Source: Xylophilus sp. GW821-FHT01B05
GTDB taxonomy: Bacteria; Pseudomonadota; Gammaproteobacteria; Burkholderiales; Burkholderiaceae_C
Reading direction: 5' to 3'
Assembly: GCA_038961845.1 (NCBI GenBank)
Contig: CP152408.1
Span: 2,418,001-2,482,000 of the forward strand
Length of the DNA: 64,000 nt
Numbering within the stretch: position 1 is the first letter of the stretch; each line of letters opens with the position of its first letter. The notes under the pieces are model-generated. The model was not told where the DNA came from, ran no database searches, and saw only the letters and a program-made list of their open reading frames with translations. A program made the position numbers and the translations under genes. This document shows positions 58,026 through 64,000 of the stretch, in pieces.

Positions 58026-58529
58026 TTGTGGACCTTGTTTGACACGCACCCGCGCCGGGTGCTGGCCGCCATCAGCGTGGTTTGTGTGGCCATGCTGGCT
58101 TTTGGCCTCTACCTGCAGCACGTGGTGGGGCTGGAGCCTTGCCCTATGTGCATCGTGCAGCGCTATGCGCTGATCCTGGTGGCGGTTTTTGCGGCGATTG
58201 CGGCCATGCTGCGTGGCCGTGGCGGCCGCCGGGTCCTGGCCTTGCTGGCTGTGCTGGCAGCAGGCTTTGGCGCCTTTACCGCAGCGCGGCAGAGCTTTCT
58301 GCAGTGGTACCCGCCGGAGTTCGCCTCCTGCAGCCGCGACTTCTACGGAATGATCGAGACCTTCCCGCTCAAGCGCGCGATCCCCATGATCTTCAAGGGC
58401 AGCGGCGACTGCACGGCGATTGACTGGACCTTCCTGGGCGGCTCCATCGCCAACTGGGCATTCGTGGCCTTTGTCGTGCTGGGCCTGGCGCTGCTGGTCT
58501 TGCTGGCACGCAGTTTTCGCCGCGCGTAA
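58026..58529 (+). CDS. dsbB: Disulfide bond formation protein B
   Basis: Inner-membrane quinone reductase that reoxidises DsbA. Four spans and both redox pairs: CPMC (about C39/C42) and C102/C129 in ASCSRDF and GSGDCTAID. TTG at 58026 is preferred because GGGAG lies 8 nt upstream; a GTG at 57993 would add 11 residues (TIAHSLGDSI). 167 residues from the chosen start, near the family norm. Confidence 0.92.
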   Translation: MWTLFDTHPRRVLAAISVVCVAMLAFGLYLQHVVGLEPCPMCIVQRYALILVAVFAAIAAMLRGRGGRRVLALLAVLAAGFGAFTAARQSFLQWYPPEFASCSRDFYGMIETFPLKRAIPMIFKGSGDCTAIDWTFLGGSIANWAFVAFVVLGLALLVLLARSFRRA

Positions 58530-59024
58530 CGGCAGCGGGGCAGCGCAAGGCTAGCCCCGTCAAAGCGAGCCCACCGATCACGGCGGTGTCTCGCGGTGCT
58601 TCCCGCAAGATTGCGAAAGCACCCATTCAGGCAGGCCAAGGCCAACTGGCTTGCCCCGGCTTCTTCCTTCCCTCCGCATCAATGACGCGGTTCGGTGGCT
58701 CCACGCTGCAGCCCGCCAGTCAACGCATCTGCACGCGGCCACGTCTTGCGTGGAATTTTTGATGCAAGATGTTTACATTAATTTGTATTTGGTTACAATT
58801 GCGGGTTGTGATGCATGGCAACGCATCACCTTCGTGCTGGTTGCTGGGAGGCATGGCCAGTCGGGTGGGAATCAACAGGCTTCACGCAAGCGGGCCGGTG
58901 TACCTCATTTGGCATACGTCCAATCCGCGCAAAACATCACAAAGTCCGAGCATGCAGGGCACGACAGTGCTTCTGCGGGTATGCAAGCCAAAGATCCATT
59001 CGTACCTTTGAGGGGGCGTTAGTC
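58530..59024. other. 495-bp gene-free region
   Basis: Largest gap without a gene in the window. It holds a weak hairpin CCACG-TCTTG-CGTGG followed by AATTTTT (58739-58760), a strong promoter (58772-58799) and about 220 nt of leader before the next gene. Open frames here (for example 58769-59011) lack ribosome sites and family resemblance. A leader-encoded small RNA or riboregulator is possible but not recognised. Confidence 0.6.
58772..58799 (+). promoter_or_regulatory. Strong sigma-70-type promoter
   Basis: TTTACA (58772-58777), 16-nt AT-rich spacer, TACAAT (58794-58799). Transcription from about 58806 would give the next gene a 5' leader of roughly 220 nt. Confidence 0.62.
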
Positions 59025-59885
59025 GTGCTTAAGAAATTGGTTGCCGCTGCGGCGGTGTTTGTTGCGGGCGTTGCCCATGCTTTCGTGCCACAGGCTGGTA
59101 CCTGGGCCATTCCTGCTGAACTCAATGGCCAGCCCGGCCGCGGCATGACCGTGGATGTGCAGAACGGCGTACTGGCATTGACCATGTACGCCTATGACAG
59201 CAGCGGCAAGCCGACCTTCTACCAAGCCACGGGTACGCTCGCCAACAATCGGCTCAGCACGGACCTGTTTCACTACGAAGGCGGCCGTTACTTCGGCAGC
59301 GGCCCTCGTTCGGGCGTGGTGAAGGGCAATGCAGGCCAGATGACGATCCGCTTTGTCGATGGAGCCAACGGCTTCATCACCTTCCCGGGCGAGTCGGAGG
59401 TCGCCATCTCGCGCTTCAACTTCGGCTATCCCGCTGATGCTTCTGGCCTCAGGGGCGCTTGGATCATGACCACCGGCACGGCCGCTAGTAATAACTGGAC
59501 CAGCGAAGTTGTGGACCTGCAGTTCACCGGGAGCAGCACGGCAAACGGCAATGGCCTGATCTCGACGCGCGATGGGCGTTTTGGCTGTGAGCAGCAAGTG
59601 CTCGGTAGCGCAGCGGGTTGGGTGCTGTGCGTCAAGCTCACTGCCTCCAATGCGCTCGACAAGGCCTACTTCTTTCGCTACAGCGTCAATGATGGTGAGG
59701 GCGATTGGCAGTCGGGGCAGAGTAGCAGCACGGCCGGTGCGCTGTATACCAAACGCCTGATAGACAAGGCCGGCACGATCACGGGTTTGCTGCGCAGCAC
59801 GCCCGAGCAGGAAGCGCAGCAGCCGGATCTGTGGCCCTTGCTGGACCAGCTCAGCGCAGTGGCTGAACAGGCTGCGCCACGCTGA
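59025..59885 (+). CDS. Secreted hypothetical protein
   Basis: 286 residues from a GTG with a strong GAGGGGG ribosome site 8 nt upstream. Signal peptide (LKKLVAAAAVFVAGVAHA), then a beta-rich mature domain that seems to contain two similar halves: FVPQAGTWAIPAELNGQPGR and later SGLRGAWIMTTGTAASNNWT; one Cys pair (FGCEQQ, WVLCVKL). No known domain. Its last 35 bases overlap the convergent GST gene. A longer upstream frame has no signal peptide and is not used. Confidence 0.78.
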   Translation: MLKKLVAAAAVFVAGVAHAFVPQAGTWAIPAELNGQPGRGMTVDVQNGVLALTMYAYDSSGKPTFYQATGTLANNRLSTDLFHYEGGRYFGSGPRSGVVKGNAGQMTIRFVDGANGFITFPGESEVAISRFNFGYPADASGLRGAWIMTTGTAASNNWTSEVVDLQFTGSSTANGNGLISTRDGRFGCEQQVLGSAAGWVLCVKLTASNALDKAYFFRYSVNDGEGDWQSGQSSSTAGALYTKRLIDKAGTITGLLRSTPEQEAQQPDLWPLLDQLSAVAEQAAPR

Positions 59886-60549
59886 GTTTCGCTTGCCCGG
59901 ATGGCAAGCTTGGCGCATCACCACCAAATAGCATTGGTGCGTCGCCTAGCTGCCATGGCGGGTATTTCTGCATCACGGATGCGAACAATGCCGATGACCA
60001 CCAGGCCTCCAGCCAGCCGCGCACATGTGGCCACGGCTCAGTGCTGAACCAGGCGGCATCGGTCAAGGCAAACTGCCGCACGAATGGCGCAATGGCCATA
60101 TCCGCGAGGCTCGTTAGCGGGCCACAGAGTTGCGGTGTCCTGGCCAGTTGTGTGTCGAGCCGCAGCACAAACTGCGCACCAGCGCAGCGGTGTTCCAGGG
60201 CATCGGCGCCCGGATAGCGCTCCGGGTATTTGTAGCGGTCCAAGTGGTACTTGAAAGGCCCGTCGCACTCGGCAATCAATGCCTGTGCATCGTGGGCCAG
60301 CCAGCCTTCCGGGTCATGGCGCTGCAAGGCCCAGTACATGATGTCCAGGCTTTGCTCTAGCACTGTGCCGTCGGTATCCACCAGCACCGGCACCGTGGCC
60401 TTGGGCGATGCGTCGCGCAACTGCTGTGGCTTGTTGCGCAACACCACTTCACGCAACTCACAGGCTTGGCCGCTGATGGCGATGGCCAGCCGGGCGCGCA
60501 TGGCGTAGGGGCAGCGCCGAAACGAATACAGCACCGGCAGCTCAGCCAT
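59851..60549 (-). CDS. Glutathione S-transferase-like protein
   Basis: 232 residues from the ATG at 60549. N-terminal thioredoxin-like domain with YSFRRCPYAMRARLAIAISG (CPYA in place of the usual GST Ser/Tyr; glutaredoxin-2-like) and VPVLVDTDGTVLEQS, then the helical domain. Suggests glutathione-linked thiol reduction rather than classical conjugation. Overlaps trhO by 8 nt. Confidence 0.87.
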   Translation of the reverse strand: MAELPVLYSFRRCPYAMRARLAIAISGQACELREVVLRNKPQQLRDASPKATVPVLVDTDGTVLEQSLDIMYWALQRHDPEGWLAHDAQALIAECDGPFKYHLDRYKYPERYPGADALEHRCAGAQFVLRLDTQLARTPQLCGPLTSLADMAIAPFVRQFALTDAAWFSTEPWPHVRGWLEAWWSSALFASVMQKYPPWQLGDAPMLFGGDAPSLPSGQAKLSVAQPVQPLR

Positions 60550-61507
60550 CGGGGTCTGGCTTGCCGGGCATGCGTGCGCCGATATGCGCCTGGGCCCGCT
60601 GCCGTGCCAGCTCGACCTGCTTTTGGCGCTCGGCCAAGCCTTGCATTTCTTCTTCACTGCGCGTGCCGTGGCAATAGGGGCAACTGATGCCGCGCTGGAA
60701 CAGCGGCGAGGCCAGCTCCGCTGCGCCCAGCGGCCAGCGGCAGGAGCGGCATAGCTCGTGGTGGCCCGGCGCCAGGCCGTGGCCTACCGACACCCGCTCA
60801 TCGAACACAAAGCAGTCGCCATGCCAGCGGCTTTGGTCTTCGGGCACCGTCTCCAGGTACTTGAGGATGCCGCCTTCCAGGTGGTAGACCTCGTCGAAAC
60901 CCTGGGTGCGCAGGTAGGCGGTGGATTTCTCGCAACGGATGCCGCCAGTGCAGAACATGGCCACGCGCGGCTTGGTGGCGCCATCACCAGCCAGCACGCC
61001 ACCAGGCTGCGATTCACGCGCGACCCAGGCAGGCAGTTCTGAAAAGCTTTTGGTCAGGGGATCGACCGCGCCCTCGAAGCTGCCAATGGCCACTTCGTAG
61101 TCGTTGCGCACATCGACCAGCACCACGCCCGGCTGCTCAATCAGCGCGTTCCAGTTTTGTGGCTTGACGTAGGTGCCCGCATGCTCGGCCGGGTTCAGGC
61201 CGGGTACGCCCAGGGTCACGATCTCGCGCTTGAGCCGCACCTTCATGCGGTAGAAGGGCATGAGCTGTGCGCTGGCTTCCTTGTGCTGCAGGTCGGCCAG
61301 GCGCGGGTCGCTGCGCAGCCAGGCCAGCACGGCCTGCACGCCCGCTGGCGGGCCGGCGATGGTGCCGTTGATGCCTTCTTCTGCCAGCAGCAGCGTGCCC
61401 TTGACGCCTTGCGCCTCGCAGCAGGCCAGCAACGGCGCCTGCAGCGCGGCGTAGTCGGGCAGCGCCACGAACTTGTAGAGCGCTGCGGTCAGGAAGGGCT
61501 GCTGCAT
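60542..61507 (-). CDS. trhO: tRNA uridine(34) hydroxylase TrhO (rhodanese-like, YceA)
   Basis: 321 residues. N-terminal acylphosphatase-like domain (VKGTLLLAEEGINGTIAG), central rhodanese domain with C186 in FCTGGIRCEKS, and a C-terminal zinc-ribbon-like CRSCRWPLG...CPYCHG. Makes ho5U34 of wobble tRNAs in a prephenate-independent way. Upstream partner of the GST gene on the same strand. Confidence 0.93.
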   Translation of the reverse strand: MQQPFLTAALYKFVALPDYAALQAPLLACCEAQGVKGTLLLAEEGINGTIAGPPAGVQAVLAWLRSDPRLADLQHKEASAQLMPFYRMKVRLKREIVTLGVPGLNPAEHAGTYVKPQNWNALIEQPGVVLVDVRNDYEVAIGSFEGAVDPLTKSFSELPAWVARESQPGGVLAGDGATKPRVAMFCTGGIRCEKSTAYLRTQGFDEVYHLEGGILKYLETVPEDQSRWHGDCFVFDERVSVGHGLAPGHHELCRSCRWPLGAAELASPLFQRGISCPYCHGTRSEEEMQGLAERQKQVELARQRAQAHIGARMPGKPDPDG

Positions 61508-61510
61508 GAC

Positions 61511-62863
61511 TTACAGTTTCTTGACCAGCACCTGGCTCTTGCGGTCCCAGTTGTACTTGCGCTTGCGCGCCTCGGGTAGCCAGTCTGGATCGACCGGTTG
61601 GAAGCCGCGCTTCAAGAACCAGTGCATGGTGCGCGTGGTGAGCACAAAGATGCTGCTGAGGCCCATGGCGCGAGCGCGCTGCTCGACGCGGCGCAGGATC
61701 TTTTCGCCATCGCCTTGGCCCTGGCTTTGTGGCGAGACGGTGAGGGCGGCCATTTCGCCGGTGCGGGCCTCGGCATAGGGGTAGAGCGCGGCGCAGGCAA
61801 ATATCACGCCGTCGTGCTCGACGATGGAGTAGTGGTCGGCGTCGCGCTCGATCTCGGTGCGGCTGCGCTTGACCAGGGTGCCGTCCTTCTCGAAGGGCTC
61901 GATCAGTTGCAGGATGCCGCCCACGTCGTCGGCGGTGGCCTCGCGCAGTTCTTCGAGCTTTTCGTCGATGACCATGGTGCCGATGCCGTCATGCACATAC
62001 ACCTCCAGCAGCAGCGCGCCATCCACCGCAAAGGGCAGGATGTGGCTGCGTTCCACGCCGCCCTTGCAGGCCGTGACGCAGTGCTGCAGATAGAAGCCGG
62101 GGTCGGTCGGCAGCAGCGGCGCGGGCAGTTCGGCCAGCAGCCGCTCGGCCGTGGCCAGGGGCATTTCGGTGTCGATCGGGTTGTCGTCGTTCTCGCCTTC
62201 GGGCTCGGTGGGGCGCAGGCGGATGCCGGGTACTTCGGTCAGGAAGATCAGCTTGTCGGCCTGCAGCTCAAGGGCGACGCTGGTGGCGACCTCTTCCATG
62301 GTCAGGTTGAAGGCTTCGCCGGTGGGGGAGAAGCCAAACGGCGAAAGCAGCACCATGGCGCCGAAATCCAGCGAGCGCAGGATGCCGGCCGTGTCCACCT
62401 TGCGCACCAGGCCCGAGTGCTTGAAGTCCACGCCGTCGACGATGCCCACGGGCCGTGCGGTCAGGAAGTTGCCCGAGATGATGCGCACCGTGGAGCCCGC
62501 CATGGGCGTGTTGGGCAGGCCTTGGCTGAAGGCGGCTTCGATCTCGTAGCGCAACTGGCCGGCGGCCTCTTGTGCGCAATCAAGCGCCACGCTGTCGGTG
62601 ATGCGGATGCCGTGCGAGTACTTGGGCTCATGGCCCTTGGCGAGCAACTGCTCGTTGACCTGCGGCCGGAAGCCGTGCACCAGCACGATCTTCACGCCCA
62701 TGCTCTGGATCAGCGCGATGTCCTGGGCAATGGTCTGCAGCTTGCCGGCGGCAATGGCTTCCCCCGCGATGGCCACGACAAAGGTCTTGCCGCGGTGCAG
62801 GTGGATATAGGGCGCGACCGAGCGAAACCAGGGGACGAAGGTGAAATTGAAGACGGCGGACAT
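61511..62863 (-). CDS. argA: N-acetylglutamate synthase ArgA
   Basis: 450 residues: N-terminal amino-acid-kinase-like domain (about 1-300; FVVAIAGEAIAAGKLQ, VLLSPFGFSPTGE) and C-terminal GNAT acetyltransferase domain (AALTVSPQSQGQGDGEKILR, acetyl-CoA binding). First step of arginine synthesis, normally feedback-inhibited by arginine. Three bases separate it from trhO. Confidence 0.94.
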   Translation of the reverse strand: MSAVFNFTFVPWFRSVAPYIHLHRGKTFVVAIAGEAIAAGKLQTIAQDIALIQSMGVKIVLVHGFRPQVNEQLLAKGHEPKYSHGIRITDSVALDCAQEAAGQLRYEIEAAFSQGLPNTPMAGSTVRIISGNFLTARPVGIVDGVDFKHSGLVRKVDTAGILRSLDFGAMVLLSPFGFSPTGEAFNLTMEEVATSVALELQADKLIFLTEVPGIRLRPTEPEGENDDNPIDTEMPLATAERLLAELPAPLLPTDPGFYLQHCVTACKGGVERSHILPFAVDGALLLEVYVHDGIGTMVIDEKLEELREATADDVGGILQLIEPFEKDGTLVKRSRTEIERDADHYSIVEHDGVIFACAALYPYAEARTGEMAALTVSPQSQGQGDGEKILRRVEQRARAMGLSSIFVLTTRTMHWFLKRGFQPVDPDWLPEARKRKYNWDRKSQVLVKKL

Positions 62864-62866
62864 GGG

Positions 62867-63292
62867 TCAGGCTGGGGCGTCAAGAAAAGGGTTGATCACG
62901 GTAAGGCTGCCAAAGCGGCGGCCATGTTGTCCGTCCTCGGAGTAGAGGATATCCGCGTGGGCACGCAGGGCGGCTTCAAGAATCAGGGCGTCCCACCATT
63001 GCAGGCGGTGTTCGCGCGCCAGCTCCATGGCAGAGAGGATGCTGTGCGAACTGCTGCCCACCACCTCTAGTGCGCACAGGTTGCTGACCTGCTGTTGCGC
63101 CTCGCGCTCGCTTAAAGGCGGGCGCAGCTTGCGCGTGGTGATGTTGTAGAACTCTTGCAGCACCTGGGTGCTGATGACAACACTGCCTTCGGTGATGGAG
63201 CGGGAGAAGCGGTCGATGGCTTTCTCTTGCCGCTCGGGGTCACTCGCATCGACGGTGTAGACCAGGATGTTGGTGTCGAAGAAGCAGCTCAT
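62867..63292 (-). CDS. PIN-domain ribonuclease toxin (VapC-like)
   Basis: 141 residues. PIN acidic residues at D6 (FFDTNILVY), E47 (LQEFYN), D101 (WWDALILEAA) and D120 (YSEDGQHG), so the nuclease site is complete. Overlaps the antitoxin gene by 4 nt (ATGA). Likely cleaves a specific tRNA or rRNA when free of antitoxin. Ends 3 nt before argA, which it may run into. Confidence 0.87.
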   Translation of the reverse strand: MSCFFDTNILVYTVDASDPERQEKAIDRFSRSITEGSVVISTQVLQEFYNITTRKLRPPLSEREAQQQVSNLCALEVVGSSSHSILSAMELAREHRLQWWDALILEAALRAHADILYSEDGQHGRRFGSLTVINPFLDAPA

Positions 63293-63564
63293 GGGCCTTT
63301 GCCAGATACACCCGTGGCATCTGGCGCGGGATAGGGGCGGTCGTAGGCGTCGTCTCGGCTCCAGCGGGCGCCTTCGCTGTTGGCCTTGCTGCGGCGTGCC
63401 GCGGCAATAAAGGCCTGCCCCGCAGCCAACTGCCGGTTGCCGCCTTGGGCATAGTCGGCCAGGAAGTCACGCACCTTGGCGCTGACGGAGGTGCCCTCGT
63501 GGATGGCGCGCACGCGGGCCTTCTTCACGATGGCGTCGTCAAGGGTGATGGTCAGATTGGTCAT
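63289..63564 (-). CDS. Ribbon-helix-helix antitoxin (VapB-like)
   Basis: 91 residues. N-terminal RHH-type DNA-binding segment TNLTITLDDAIVKKARVRAI, then a helix (SVSAKVRDFLADYAQGG) and a basic, probably disordered toxin-neutralising tail. Pairs with the PIN toxin by overlap. It probably represses its own promoter through the palindrome at 63602-63615. Confidence 0.82.
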   Translation of the reverse strand: MTNLTITLDDAIVKKARVRAIHEGTSVSAKVRDFLADYAQGGNRQLAAGQAFIAAARRSKANSEGARWSRDDAYDRPYPAPDATGVSGKGP

Positions 63565-63601
63565 GGCGGCACCTGCAAGGTTGGCACGAATTCAAGTGTA
63601 G

Positions 63602-63615
63602 CACGTGTTTACGTG
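63602..63615. promoter_or_regulatory. Candidate toxin-antitoxin operator
   Basis: CACGT-GTTT-ACGTG, a perfect 5-bp-arm inverted repeat 38 bp before the antitoxin start, between it and divergent hrpA. A shared operator for both genes is possible. Confidence 0.35.
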
Positions 63616-63625
63616 TGGTGAGATA

Positions 63626-64000
63626 ATGGCGCCCGTGACCCTTCTCATTGAATTCCCCGAATCCCTTCCCGTATCCGCCCGCCGGGACGAAATCCGCGCC
63701 GCCATGGAGGCGCATCAGGTGGTGATCGTCTGTGGCGAGACCGGCTCTGGCAAGACCACGCAGTTGCCCAAGATCGCGCTGCAGATGGGGCGGGGCAAGC
63801 TGGGCAAGCCGCCGGGGCAGGGGCGGTTGATCGGGCATACGCAGCCGCGGCGGATTGCGGCCAGCTCTGTGGCCAAGCGCATTGCCGAGGAGCTGAAGAC
63901 GCCGCTGGGCGATGTCGTGGGCTTCAAGGTGCGCTTCCAGGACCGATTGTCCAAGGACGCCTCGGTCAAGCTCATGACAGACGGCATTCTGCTGGCCGAG
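63626..64000 (+). CDS. hrpA: ATP-dependent RNA helicase HrpA, N-terminal part
   Basis: First 125 codons of a DEAH-box helicase; the rest lies outside the window. Walker [16 protein letters not shown] and motif Ia [19 protein letters not shown] are visible. ATG at 63626 or GTG at 63635 may be used; GATAAT just before could be a -10 box, which would make the GTG leaderless. It diverges from the VapB-like gene. Confidence 0.92.
   Translation, partial: MAPVTLLIEFPESLPVSARRDEIRAAMEAHQVVIVCGETGSGKTTQLPKIALQMGRGKLGKPPGQGRLIGHTQPRRIAASSVAKRIAEELKTPLGDVVGFKVRFQDRLSKDASVKLMTDGILLAE

Noticed and set aside
58769..59011. 80-codon frame in the 58.5-59.0 kb gap
   Set aside because: It starts inside the promoter spacer, has no ribosome site and no similarity.

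Overview
The window is a gene-dense, GC-rich stretch of a betaproteobacterial chromosome, most likely from the family Comamonadaceae (order Burkholderiales; Acidovorax/Variovorax-like). The evidence is the syntenic run rluB-ndk-rlmN-pilW-rodZ-ispG-hisS-yfgM-bamB-der-hfq-hflX-hflK-hflC-DUF2065-hisZ-purA, the protein sequences, and short palindromic intergenic repeats of a kind I associate with this family. The genus cannot be fixed from the sequence alone. No tRNA, rRNA, CRISPR array, insertion sequence or prophage was seen.

Layout. 1-17.7 kb is a co-directional housekeeping block (rRNA modification, isoprenoid and histidyl-tRNA synthesis, outer-membrane assembly, ribosome GTPases, Hfq, the HflKC complex, adenylate synthesis). 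It ends at a perfect 50-bp palindrome shared with a convergent block: a MinD-like ATPase, a GGDEF protein and a SulP transporter. 21-34.7 kb is mixed: small stress proteins (CsbD, BON), a cystathionine beta-lyase-type enzyme, divergent tesA/ybbA-type genes, a ketopantoate reductase-type gene, a MATE pump with a divergent MarR regulator and twin operators, rlmB, and an RpiR-regulated catabolic operon. 34.8-39.3 kb has a ferric-reductase/PadR pair (NfeF/NfeR-like) whose reductase gene is frameshifted by a 16-bp tandem duplication, a CHRD lipoprotein and a YgiQ radical-SAM protein.

39.5-57.9 kb is rich in sulfur genes. The highlight is a Family 2A encapsulin locus: rhodanese, serine acetyltransferase, XRE regulator, an SrpI-type shell protein, and a SufS-like cysteine desulfurase carrying a ~240-residue disordered N-terminal cargo domain. 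It is followed by an AraC regulator and an operon for an AhpD-like protein, an acyl-CoA-dehydrogenase-type flavoprotein and a TauT/NitT-type ABC importer (probably organosulfur uptake and use), and later by peroxiredoxin-hydrolase-sbp-cysT-cysW-cysA for sulfate/thiosulfate import. Together these would import oxidised or organic sulfur, make O-acetylserine and cysteine, and store or mobilise sulfur inside a protein shell. The window closes with dsbB, a secreted protein of unknown function, a GST, trhO, argA, a VapBC-type toxin-antitoxin pair and the start of hrpA.

Two structural signals stand out beyond the genes. A palindromic repeat family has six copies, all just downstream of a stop codon and all in the orientation of the upstream gene; one copy also encodes the signal-peptide core of BamB. 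The 16-bp duplication looks like a reversible frame switch or a recent lesion.
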